Assembly (NCBI GenBank): GCA_002298995.1
Contig: DBMO01000015.1
Coordinates: forward strand, 6,708 to 70,707
DNA: 64,000 bases
Direction of reading: 5' to 3'
From: Desulfarculales bacterium UBA696
GTDB lineage: Bacteria; Desulfobacterota; Syntrophobacteria; Syntrophobacterales; Syntrophobacteraceae
Program-made: the position numbers and the translations under genes
Notes under the pieces: model-generated
What the model was told of the DNA's origin: nothing
Databases searched by the model: none
The model's input: the letters and a program-made list of their open reading frames with translations, nothing else
Shown here: piece after piece, positions 18,075 to 25,843 of the stretch
Layout of the letters: each line of letters opens with the position of its first letter
Position numbering within the stretch: position 1 is the stretch's first letter

Positions 18075-18605
18075 ATGACAGGCTATCCCGAATTCAATAG
18101 CCCGCTCCTGGTGCTCGGAGGCGCCAAAAGCGGAAAGAGCTTCTACGCCGAATCGCTGTTCGAGACTCTAGGTCCGCCTTTTATCTATATTGCCACCGCC
18201 CAGGTATTTGACGATGAGATGAAAGCAAGGGTCGATCTCCATAAGGAGCGCAGAAAGGGCAACTGGGAGACAATCGAGTGCCCTCTGATGCTGGCCGATG
18301 CGTTGATCGGCCTTGCAGGAAAAGGCCGCCCGGTCCTGATTGACTGCATAACGCTTTGGCTTGGCAACATACTCTGTTTTTCGAGCGCCGATCCGGAAAA
18401 GGCGGTCGCCGATTTGTGCAATGCAATATCAGCCGCCGACCACCCGCTGGTGATCGTATCAAACGAAGTAGGGGGCGGGATCGTACCCGAAAATGAGCTT
18501 GCACGAAAGTTTCGGGACCTTGCCGGAAGCGCCAACCAAAGACTTGCAAAAACATGCGCCTCGGTCACCCTGGTTACCGCCGGTCTGCCCCTGCGCCTTA
18601 AATAG
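18075..18605 (+). CDS. cobU: Adenosylcobinamide kinase / guanylyltransferase
   Basis: Phosphorylates adenosylcobinamide and transfers GMP to it, activating it for attachment of the lower ligand. The 176-residue product opens with the P-loop GGAKSGKS (residues 15-22) and has the later VSNEVGGGIVP motif with the family VPE-type ending. It is tightly spaced between the DUF3842 gene and cobS. The matching CobS directly downstream makes the assignment firm. Confidence 0.93.
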   Translation: MTGYPEFNSPLLVLGGAKSGKSFYAESLFETLGPPFIYIATAQVFDDEMKARVDLHKERRKGNWETIECPLMLADALIGLAGKGRPVLIDCITLWLGNILCFSSADPEKAVADLCNAISAADHPLVIVSNEVGGGIVPENELARKFRDLAGSANQRLAKTCASVTLVTAGLPLRLK

Positions 18606-18621
18606 AACAGATAAGCTGGAA

Positions 18622-19359
18622 ATGCTGAAAAATTTTGCAGCCGCCATGTCTTTTCTCACAGTGATAAGGGTCCCGTTTGCCCAATCGATCCTGGGTCCCG
18701 CTGAACTCGCCGCGAGTTTTTCCTGCTTTCCCCTGGCCGGGCTCATTCTGGGTGCGATCTATTCCGGGACGGCCATGCTTCTGGCCGGACGCGTCCCGGC
18801 ACTGGTGTTGGCGGTGGTCGTTTGCGCGCTCATGGTGGTTCTCACGCGGGGATTTCACCTCGATGGACTGGCCGACCTGGGAGACGGATTCTGGGGCGGA
18901 TCGACACCCGAACGTCGCCTGGAGATCATGAAAGACAGCCGGGTGGGAACATTCGGAGTACTCGCGCTGGTTCTCGCGCTCTCCTTTAAAATCGCCTCCA
19001 TCGACAGCCTCATTTCGACCGGCAATTACGCTCCGCTTCTACTTGCCCCGGTATTCGCCCGCTTTGCGATGGTTGCCGCGGCACACGGGAGCAATTACGC
19101 GAGACGGGAAGGACTGGGCAGACCCTTTTTGGAACACATGCGCATCGGGCACATGCTCTTTGCCGCGATCTTCTGCCTGGCCGCCGCGCTTGCCGCCGGT
19201 CCGCGCAACATTATCTATTTTGCACCGGCGCTCGCCGCTGTCGCGATTCTCAGGTACTTTTCGCAAAGGTTCCTCGGAGGAATCACCGGTGATGTTTTCG
19301 GGGCGATAAGCGAAACGACGGAGATACTCATCCTGGTCCTCGGAGCGTGTTCACTCTAA
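18622..19359 (+). CDS. cobS: Adenosylcobinamide-GDP ribazoletransferase (cobalamin synthase)
   Basis: Polytopic inner-membrane enzyme that joins adenosylcobinamide-GDP with alpha-ribazole. The 245-residue frame from ATG at 18622 has the family motifs DGLADLGDGFWGG near residue 84 and MKDSRVGTFG just after. A longer open frame inside cobU is not used. The last 38 bases of the gene are repeated 400 bases downstream (see findings). Confidence 0.93.
   Translation: MLKNFAAAMSFLTVIRVPFAQSILGPAELAASFSCFPLAGLILGAIYSGTAMLLAGRVPALVLAVVVCALMVVLTRGFHLDGLADLGDGFWGGSTPERRLEIMKDSRVGTFGVLALVLALSFKIASIDSLISTGNYAPLLLAPVFARFAMVAAAHGSNYARREGLGRPFLEHMRIGHMLFAAIFCLAAALAAGPRNIIYFAPALAAVAILRYFSQRFLGGITGDVFGAISETTEILILVLGACSL
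19321..19358 (+). repeat. Direct repeat, cobS 3' end, original copy
   Basis: This 38-base stretch ends at the stop codon of cobS. It recurs at 19721-19758 with two mismatches, exactly 400 bases downstream in the same orientation. Identity also extends weakly into the ten bases upstream. Confidence 0.85.
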
Positions 19360-19571
19360 AATCCTGTGAAGATGCATAATGAACCAGGAAGATGGGCAGG
19401 CTGGAAAGCCTGCCTCCAGATGATGGGTGCACAAAGCCCCTATGCGCTCCGTAGCGGCGGGGATGTCCTTGGAGACCTTCGGTCTATGCGGCTGGCAAGG
19501 TCGGGACGGGCTGTTGCCCAAATGGAAAGCTCCGTTAATCCACAAATTAGCGAAGGCATGGGAGGTGAAAG

Positions 19572-19709
19572 GGGTGGCCCGGATTCATATCCGGGCGCGA
19601 AGCGCAAGAGGCAGTCCCCAACGGTCCCTGCATCCGGTTCCCTCTCTGTTTCGGTTACAATCGCCGGGCTTCTTGTGCTCGCGCACCCGGATATGAATCC
19701 GGGCCACCC
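19572..19709. repeat. 138-base palindromic element (MITE-like)
   Basis: The terminal inverted arms begin GGGTGGCCCGGATTCATATC and pair perfectly for 24 bases, with weaker pairing for about 15 more. The interior of about 60 bases is not coding. The structure resembles a small non-autonomous inverted-repeat element. Confidence 0.75.
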
Positions 19710-19720
19710 GCGACACTACC

Positions 19721-19758
19721 GAGATACTCATCCTGGTCCTCGGAGCATGTTCGCTCTA
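19721..19758 (+). repeat. Direct repeat, cobS 3' end, second copy
   Basis: Copy of bases 19321-19358 with two substitutions. It is detached from any open frame and lies just after the palindromic element. Confidence 0.85.
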
Positions 19759-19960
19759 GCCCTGATGGTGTCAAGCAAGCTAGAAAATGTGGGGCATGCC
19801 TTCAAACCTGCCGCATCGAAATAGCGGGAAATCCGCTACATTTGCCTGTTCGAAAAAATGCAAAAGACGGCAGGCCTCAAAGCCTGCCCCACATGATATG
19901 TGCGCAAAGCCTTTCTTGCGCGCCACGCGCATTTAAACAAGGGAAGGGACTGGAGAGGAA

Positions 19961-20959
19961 ATGCCGGCAACTACTCCCACGCAATCGGAAATATTAAAGT
20001 ACCTGAAAGACAAGACGGGCGATTTTGTCTCCGGGGCGGACCTGGCCGAAAAATTCGGGATCAGCCGCACGGGGATCTGGAAACATATACAGAAGCTCAA
20101 GACCCTTGGCTATGACATCCTGAGCCATTCCAAGGACGGGTATAAGCTGCTTGAAGTCCCGGACCTTCTAACCCCCGATGAAATCGTTCCGAGCCTCGGC
20201 ACCAAATGGCTTGGACTTTCTTATCATCACCTGGAAACCGTCGGCTCGACAAACGATCATATTCTGCTGCTGGCCGCCCAGGACGCTCCGCACGGCACCG
20301 TCGTCATTGCGGAAGAACAAACCAAGGGGCGCGGGCGAATGAGGCGCGATTGGCTCTCATCCCAGGGCCGTGGGATTTACATGTCGATACTTCTGAGAAA
20401 TCATCTTCCCGTAAGGATCGCCCCACAGTCCACATACGTTGCGGGACTTAGCCTCGCCAAGGTCCTGAGACTGGACTACGGGCTCGATGCATCGATTAAA
20501 TGGCCCAATGACGTTTTGATTTCCGGCGGGAAGGTGGCGGGGATACTTACCGAAATGCAGTCAGACCAGGACTACTCCAGGTTCATTGTCGTGGGTATCG
20601 GAATAAACGTTAATTACAGCCGTGACGAAATGGAGGGGCCTTTTCGCTATCCAGCCACTTCCGTATCAATTCAGGCAGGCGGGGCGGTAAAAAGACGCGA
20701 AGTGCTGCTGGCATTCCTTCGCAGGTTTGAAGAAGATTACGAAAAATTCCTCGCGGGGGGCTTTTCGAGCCTTATACCGGACCTGGAGGAGTTTTCGGGG
20801 ATATTGGGCAGAAAAATTACGATGCTCATCGGTGAAAGGGAGATCTCGGGGGTCGCCCGAGGGTTTACTCCCGAGGGGGCCTTATCGCTCCTCAGAAGCG
20901 ATGGCGAGCTGGAAGCCGTATGGGCGGGAGACGTTACCCGCGTGGAAGCCGGCTTTTGA
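19961..20959 (+). CDS. birA: Bifunctional biotin ligase / biotin operon repressor BirA
   Basis: Attaches biotin to carrier-protein lysines and probably represses biotin genes. The 332-residue protein starts with a winged helix-turn-helix (SGADLAEKFGISRTGIWKHI, about residues 24-43), followed by the ligase domain with ETVGSTND, the biotinyl-AMP loop GRGRMRR (about residues 122-128) and KWPNDV. The C-terminal SH3-like cap is present. GGAGAGG precedes ATG. The DNA-binding domain marks a regulatory, group II enzyme. Confidence 0.95.
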   Translation: MPATTPTQSEILKYLKDKTGDFVSGADLAEKFGISRTGIWKHIQKLKTLGYDILSHSKDGYKLLEVPDLLTPDEIVPSLGTKWLGLSYHHLETVGSTNDHILLLAAQDAPHGTVVIAEEQTKGRGRMRRDWLSSQGRGIYMSILLRNHLPVRIAPQSTYVAGLSLAKVLRLDYGLDASIKWPNDVLISGGKVAGILTEMQSDQDYSRFIVVGIGINVNYSRDEMEGPFRYPATSVSIQAGGAVKRREVLLAFLRRFEEDYEKFLAGGFSSLIPDLEEFSGILGRKITMLIGEREISGVARGFTPEGALSLLRSDGELEAVWAGDVTRVEAGF

Positions 20960-21004
20960 TTTCAAATTCCTGATTTTTTCGCTACGCTGTTTATCTTCGC
21001 GGTT

Positions 21005-21367
21005 TTAGGCTCCCCGGGCGCGCTCGGTCGCCTCTTGTTTGCGCTTGCATTCGATGCACAGGGTCGTTACGGGCCGTGCGTTCAACCGTTCAAATCCGAT
21101 GTCGTCCCCGCATTCTTCGCAGTAGCCGAAGTTGCCGTCTTCGATTCGCTGAAGGGCCTCGCGGATCTTGATGATCAACTTGCGTTCCCGGTCGCGGATG
21201 CGCAGCAAGAAGTTCCTATCGGATTCGAGCGTGGCGCGGTCGGTGGGATCGGGGAAGTTTTCCTCGTTTTCAGTCATCCCCGCCACAGTCTTCTCTGCTT
21301 CCGAATAGAGTTCATCGAGCCGATTCAGAAGAACTTCCTTGAAATAGCCTTGAGTTTCCTTGTCCAT
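21005..21367 (-). CDS. DksA/TraR-type zinc-finger regulator
   Basis: RNA polymerase secondary-channel protein of the DksA/TraR family, 120 residues. It has a coiled coil whose tip motif DPTDRAT matches the acidic tip of DksA, and a four-cysteine zinc finger (CEEC with CIEC 17 residues later). It is shorter than E. coli DksA (151). Probably modulates transcription with ppGpp, by family. It converges on birA. Confidence 0.88.
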   Translation of the reverse strand: MDKETQGYFKEVLLNRLDELYSEAEKTVAGMTENEENFPDPTDRATLESDRNFLLRIRDRERKLIIKIREALQRIEDGNFGYCEECGDDIGFERLNARPVTTLCIECKRKQEATERARGA

Positions 21368-21454
21368 ATTAACACTCTCCCCCGGCAGATTTAGAAACGC
21401 TATGAGCTAACATAATCGCGTCCAGGAGTAAAGACAAATCAATATTGATATCAC

Positions 21455-21940
21455 CTAACTACGTTGAAACGTGCCGCTCTTTCCGCCGGTCTTCCTGATC
21501 AGGCGAGCCTCCCGGATGGTCATTTCCCGGTCAATCGCCTTGCACATGTCATAGACCGTCAAAGCGGCATGGGTTACCGCAACAAGGGCTTCCATCTCCA
21601 CGCCGGTGCGGTCCATGGTTTTAACGTTCGAGGTGATCCGCACCTCGCTACCACCCGGCACCGGGAAGAACTCGACTTCGATGGCCGTCAACTGCAATGG
21701 GTGGCAAAGAGGTATCAGCTCCCAGGTCTTCTTCGCGGCCATGATTCCGGCAAGGCGAGCAGCTTCGAAAACATTTCCCTTTGCAATCTCGCCGGCACTT
21801 ATACGCCTGAGGGTCTCCGGGTTCATGCTAACGAAAGCTTCGGCGCGCGCCTCTCTCCAGGTCGGCTCTTTTTCGCTCACGTCCACCATCTTGAGCCGTC
21901 CCTGAGAGTCAATGTGTGTCAGATCACCCGGCTTTGCCAT
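21455..21940 (-). CDS. moaC: Cyclic pyranopterin monophosphate synthase MoaC
   Basis: Forms cyclic pyranopterin monophosphate in molybdenum cofactor synthesis. The ATG at 21940 gives 161 residues, the same as E. coli MoaC, and has GGGGAAG upstream; the frame extends to a TTG but would overlap the DnaJ-like gene. Conserved motifs include IPLCHPL (about residues 74-80), TGVEMEAL and the KAIDREM segment with catalytic Lys and Asp. Molybdopterin or tungstopterin enzymes such as formate dehydrogenase are expected in this lineage. Confidence 0.95.
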   Translation of the reverse strand: MAKPGDLTHIDSQGRLKMVDVSEKEPTWREARAEAFVSMNPETLRRISAGEIAKGNVFEAARLAGIMAAKKTWELIPLCHPLQLTAIEVEFFPVPGGSEVRITSNVKTMDRTGVEMEALVAVTHAALTVYDMCKAIDREMTIREARLIRKTGGKSGTFQRS

Positions 21941-21959
21941 CCACTGCTTCCCCACTCGA

Positions 21960-22649
21960 TTAGCAGATTTCAATCACATTTACCAGGAGTACCAAGTCGC
22001 CGGGTGGGAACCCAGCGGACGGGAAATCACCGCCGCCCGGGACCCTGATGCGCGTACCATCCACAATTCCTTCCGGAATCCAGATGCGCAGAGTGCACAC
22101 TTCCTCATGCTCTCCACTTCCGCCACACCGCGGGCAACCAGCCCTGCTCACCCCGTTACCATTACAATTTCGGCAAAATACAAGCCGCTCATAACTTATT
22201 TCTTCCTGCCGGTCGCCCCCCAGCGAGTTCCTGGCAACCTGTACGTCAAATCTGAGGTCGCATCCGCGCTGCGTCCTGACCTTGGGCCGGCCGAAGCCGA
22301 ACACGTCTTGGAATATCTCTTCGAAGGAGGCGGCCTCGCCTCCTTCGTCGCAGTGGAGGTCTGTCCAGTACGGCTCAGGTTTTCTCTTCGACCGTCGATG
22401 GCCGTTAACCCTGTCGTACCTGGAGCGCATGGACGGGTTGACCAGGGTCTCGTAGGCGACGAGAACCTCCCGGAACCGCTCGGCGGCCTTGGAATTGCCG
22501 GGGTTCTTGTCCGGATGCCATTTTTTGGCCAGGTACCTGAAGGCGCTCCTTATCTGCTCCTGGGTCGCAGCCACCTGAATGCCCAGGACTTTGTAATAGC
22601 AAACCTTCTTTCTTGTCTTGACCTGACGCTCCAAAGCACAGCCTCGCAT
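21960..22649 (-). CDS. DnaJ-like J-domain protein with reduced zinc finger
   Basis: A 229-residue J-domain protein. The J-domain has HPD at 45-47, so it should stimulate an Hsp70 ATPase. Canonical DnaJ has four CxxCxGxG repeats; here only two remain (CRNCNGNG at 159-166, CPRCGGSG at 172-179). A short C-terminal substrate domain follows (IPEGIVDGTRIRVPGGG). The Gly/Phe linker is very short. It ends 19 bases before moaC starts. It is not the full-length DnaJ. Confidence 0.82.
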   Translation of the reverse strand: MRGCALERQVKTRKKVCYYKVLGIQVAATQEQIRSAFRYLAKKWHPDKNPGNSKAAERFREVLVAYETLVNPSMRSRYDRVNGHRRSKRKPEPYWTDLHCDEGGEAASFEEIFQDVFGFGRPKVRTQRGCDLRFDVQVARNSLGGDRQEEISYERLVFCRNCNGNGVSRAGCPRCGGSGEHEEVCTLRIWIPEGIVDGTRIRVPGGGDFPSAGFPPGDLVLLVNVIEIC

Positions 22650-22728
22650 GGTTATTAAAGATCTTTTATTGTATTAAGAAAGGCGGCGGAAAACAAGAAA
22701 GAGTATGCGGGGTCCGGACCGGCGCCCG

Positions 22729-23115
22729 TCAGCGGCGAAGCAGGTAGGAGATGGAGGGGGCTGAAACTGTCCAGAGCGGGATGAGCGCCCATAGTCGGCC
22801 GGAAGCGATATTGTATTCACCGAAGAGTTCCGCCCAGGATTTCCCGGCCAGAAAGTGCCCAAACAAAAATTCGAAGGCAAGGGTGAGGCAAAGCCAGATA
22901 AATCCAATGGCGACTGCCTGCCCGAGAGATTCTATCCTCCAAAAATCGCTCAGCACATACAGATAAGCGCTGAACAGCAGGAGTCCGATTATCGTGGACA
23001 CCTGGTGCGCCTGCAATTCCGTGAGGTAGTTTCCATAACCGAGTTGGCGGGCGGTTCCATTTAGGATCGCAATAAGAACCATCGGGACCCAGGCAAGAGT
23101 ATATCGAAGCAGCAT
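22729..23115 (-). CDS. Small integral membrane protein, unknown function
   Basis: A 128-residue hydrophobic protein with about four membrane helices and a polar GTARQLGYGNYLTELQAHQ loop. I do not recognise the family. The ATG at 23115 has AAGGA ten bases upstream; a longer frame with a leader-like start is less likely. It is followed by the DnaJ-like gene on the same strand after about 80 bases. Confidence 0.6.
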   Translation of the reverse strand: MLLRYTLAWVPMVLIAILNGTARQLGYGNYLTELQAHQVSTIIGLLLFSAYLYVLSDFWRIESLGQAVAIGFIWLCLTLAFEFLFGHFLAGKSWAELFGEYNIASGRLWALIPLWTVSAPSISYLLRR

Positions 23116-23282
23116 ACGGACTGTCCTTGGGGACGGAAAACGGATGCCGGGGACGGTGGAAAGAAGAGGTAAAAAGAGGGCGGAGGACAGATGGCAAAAT
23201 ACGAAGAATAGAGGACCGAGCAAAGTTGGGTGGACGGCACGAGTTTCTTATCCGTCTTCCGTCCTCTGTCGTCTGACTTCCG

Positions 23283-23507
23283 TTACTGCCTTTTTACAGC
23301 TTGCTCATCCACCATTTCGAAGGTTCCGTCATCTTTCTTGACGATGAGCATGTCCTTACCGTCGCGGCTGGTGACCCTGATTGCGCCGAAATAGCTCTCC
23401 GGGATTTTTTTTCTGGTATCCTTTACCCGAAGCCTGGTTATGAAGAACGTGGTCACGAGCGTAAACGCTACTACGGTACCCAGGATCACGTATAACGAAA
23501 TGTCCAT
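23283..23507 (-). CDS. Small single-span membrane protein
   Basis: A 74-residue protein with an N-terminal membrane helix (residues about 4-24) and a basic soluble tail that looks beta-structured (YFGAIRVTSRDGKDMLIVKKD). No family is recognised. It is on the same strand as the upstream membrane-protein gene and is probably genuine. Confidence 0.55.
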   Translation of the reverse strand: MDISLYVILGTVVAFTLVTTFFITRLRVKDTRKKIPESYFGAIRVTSRDGKDMLIVKKDDGTFEMVDEQAVKRQ

Positions 23508-23637
23508 TTATTTTCTCCCGATACGCCGGGGCATTGATTTGTCCCCGGAGGCTGGTCAGTATTCTAATTTCATCGTAAACACGCAACTAGAATTCCACAA
23601 CTCAGGCGGCCCAACAAGAAAAAAGTTTCCTGGGTGG

Positions 23638-23815
23638 AGCAATTTAAGAAATTGGTGGAATTTAAGGCACTTAAGGATTTAGCATCGCCTTTTCGCATGG
23701 AGTATGGAAACCGCCGCTGGAATAGCCCCTTGGATGCCGTTGATTTCTGAGATCCCTTAAATCCCTTAAATTCCTTAAATTACTCAAATCCCTTAAATTC
23801 CTTAATAAATTTCGT
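23638..23815. repeat. 9-base repeat array, locus 1
   Basis: A right arm (about 23753-23806) consists of six near-perfect 9-base units of the type ATCCCTTAA or ATTCCTTAA. A left arm (about 23641-23680) carries the complementary motif AATTTAAGG more loosely, so the two can pair. About 75 bases of non-repeat lie between. The same unit occurs at 30716-30846. Confidence 0.75.
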
Positions 23816-23911
23816 TGAGCAATGACCCGTTATGCGCTACTTTCACAAGGTTCCTTTTCTAGGGAAGACCTCGAAAAGATGATTCATGCCGCATCAAGGA
23901 GCATTCATTCC

Positions 23912-24652
23912 ATGATCAAGAAGATATGGGCGACCTTGGCCTTGTTTATCTTGCTTGCATGTCCCGCTTCCTGCGCCGACCTGCCTTGCCGAACCGACAC
24001 GATAAATACCGCCGAAGGAGGGCTCACGGTCGGTTTTCTCGGTCATGCATCGCTGCTCATGGTGTTTGGCGGCAAGAACATCTACATCGACCCGTGCGGC
24101 CAGTTTTTCGATTACTCCAAAATGCCCAAAGCCGACCTTATCCTGATCACTCACGAGCACAAGGACCATTTCGACCTGGAGACAATCGAGTCGATCCTAA
24201 CCGGCAAGACTCTGGTGGTCCTGACGGAAAGCTGCGCTCTGCAATACAAGGAGGGGCTGGTGATGCGCAACGACGAAGTAAAAACGATAATGGGACTTAA
24301 AATTGAGGCGGTCCCGGCTTACAATATCGTTCATAAGCGCCCCTCGGGATTTCCCTTCCACCTCAAGGGTCTTGGGAACGGCTACATAATAACCTTTGGA
24401 GAAAAAAGGGTATATGTGGCCGGTGATACCGAGAATATCCCGGAAATGGCCGATCTGGGCGAAATAGACGTTGCGTTTCTACCGGTAAACCTCCCCTTTA
24501 CGATGACCGTTGACATGGCGGCCGACGCAGTCAAGGCGATCAAACCCCGGATATTCTATCCATACCATTTGGGGGAGACCAACACCGCTGAACTGGTGGA
24601 AGTTTTGAAACCGCTGTCCGGAACGGAAGTTCGCCTCCGGGACATGAAATGA
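23912..24652 (+). CDS. Exported UPF0173-type metal-dependent hydrolase
   Basis: Metallo-beta-lactamase-fold hydrolase of 246 residues. The N terminus is a signal peptide, with LLAC at 14-17 as a possible lipobox. Metal ligands are HEHKDH at 81-86, and VAGDTENI appears later. The start at 23912 is chosen because AAGGAG lies ten bases upstream and it places the signal peptide first. UPF0173 proteins are usually cytoplasmic, so export is notable. Substrate unknown. The permease gene follows 36 bases later. Confidence 0.82.
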   Translation: MIKKIWATLALFILLACPASCADLPCRTDTINTAEGGLTVGFLGHASLLMVFGGKNIYIDPCGQFFDYSKMPKADLILITHEHKDHFDLETIESILTGKTLVVLTESCALQYKEGLVMRNDEVKTIMGLKIEAVPAYNIVHKRPSGFPFHLKGLGNGYIITFGEKRVYVAGDTENIPEMADLGEIDVAFLPVNLPFTMTVDMAADAVKAIKPRIFYPYHLGETNTAELVEVLKPLSGTEVRLRDMK

Positions 24653-24688
24653 GGCAAGCCCTCTTGCCAATCGAGATCGACTTATAAG

Positions 24689-25843
24689 ATGTTTTTAAGG
24701 CTGGTAATCAGAAACACATTCAGGCAAAGGCTTCGCACCATACTGACCATCTCGGGCATGGCTGTCGCCATACTTGCCTTTTCGCTTCTGAATACGGTAA
24801 TCGATGCCTGGCACGCGGGGGTTGACGCAGCTTCGCCAAACCGGCTGGTAACGCGCAACGCAGTCTCTTTGATGTTTCCTCTCCCGCTCAGCTATCGGAC
24901 CAGGATTCTCCAGATACCGGGCGTACAGCAGGCTGTTTACGCCAACTGGTTCGGGGGTGTCTATATCGACGAGCGTCATTTCTTTCCGCGGATAGCGGCC
25001 GGGCCGGAGAGTTATTTCGATCTTTTTCCGGAGTTCATCATTCCACCCGATCAGTTGAAGGCCTTTTGGAGCCAGCGAAACGCCTGTCTTGTGGGCCGCA
25101 AGCTGATCGATCAGTACGGATGGAAGCTCGGAGACACGATAACCATCACGGGCAACATCTTCCCCGGCGAATGGCGGTTCGTGCTTCGAGGCATTTATCG
25201 GGGAGCCAACAAAACAACCGACGAGACGGCGTTCTTTTTTAACTGGAACTACCTGGACGAAACGCTCAAAAAGACGACTTCCACACGCGCGGGCCAGGTC
25301 GGCTGGTACGTGATACAGATTCAAAACCCCGCTGATTCGGCACCCATTTCGCAAGCGGTAGACTCTCTTTTCAAAAACTCCTGGGCGGAGACGCTGACAG
25401 AGACCGAAAAGGCGTTTCAGGCTGGGTTCGTGGCCATGACCCAGGCCATTGTGGTCGCAATCGAGGTGGTATCGTACGTGGTTATCGGCGTCATACTGGT
25501 GATCCTCGCCAACACCATGGCGATGACTTCCCGCGAGCGCATGCCCGAATACGCCACTCTCAAGACAATGGGATTCGGAAACAGCCATTTGTGGCTGCTA
25601 ATCGCCGGCGAATCGGTTTTTATATCGGTCCTCGGCGGGCTGCTTGGAATAGTCCTCTCATTTCCGGCCGCAAGCGTCTTCGAGAGCAAGCTGTCCAATT
25701 TCCTGCCGATTTTCAAAATCCACACAAGAACCCTTGTCATGTGCGCCGCGGTGAGCTTCGCGATCGGAATAATTTCGGCCGTGCTGCCGATCCTTCGCGC
25801 CGGCCGAGTGCGTATAGCGGAGGCGCTGAGGCATGTTGGATAG
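24689..25843 (+). CDS. FtsX/MacB-type ABC transporter permease
   Basis: A 384-residue permease with one N-terminal membrane helix (about 16-38), a periplasmic MacB-like core domain, and three C-terminal helices with the FtsX motif (EYATLKTMGFG near residue 288). No ATPase gene is adjacent, so it may pair with a distant one. It overlaps nagZ by 11 bases. By family it may act as a mechanotransmission system or lipoprotein exporter. Confidence 0.88.
   Translation: MFLRLVIRNTFRQRLRTILTISGMAVAILAFSLLNTVIDAWHAGVDAASPNRLVTRNAVSLMFPLPLSYRTRILQIPGVQQAVYANWFGGVYIDERHFFPRIAAGPESYFDLFPEFIIPPDQLKAFWSQRNACLVGRKLIDQYGWKLGDTITITGNIFPGEWRFVLRGIYRGANKTTDETAFFFNWNYLDETLKKTTSTRAGQVGWYVIQIQNPADSAPISQAVDSLFKNSWAETLTETEKAFQAGFVAMTQAIVVAIEVVSYVVIGVILVILANTMAMTSRERMPEYATLKTMGFGNSHLWLLIAGESVFISVLGGLLGIVLSFPAASVFESKLSNFLPIFKIHTRTLVMCAAVSFAIGIISAVLPILRAGRVRIAEALRHVG

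Larger units (their letters stand above)
19360..19960. repeat. Repeat nest between cobS and birA
   Basis: This 600-base non-coding gap holds several repeats. A short hairpin, GGCAGGCtggaaaGCCTGCC-like, lies near 19394. A fragment GGGCTGTTGCCCAAATGG of the dispersed palindrome lies near 19507. A 138-base palindromic element lies at 19572-19709, and the cobS-end copy at 19721-19758. A second palindrome lies at about 19793-19898, with arms ATGTGGGGCA and TGCCCCACAT. No convincing gene is present. Confidence 0.75.

Noticed and set aside
19366..19824. 152-codon frame through the cobS-birA repeats
   Set aside because: Its sequence consists of repeat elements with inverted arms; it is not protein-like.
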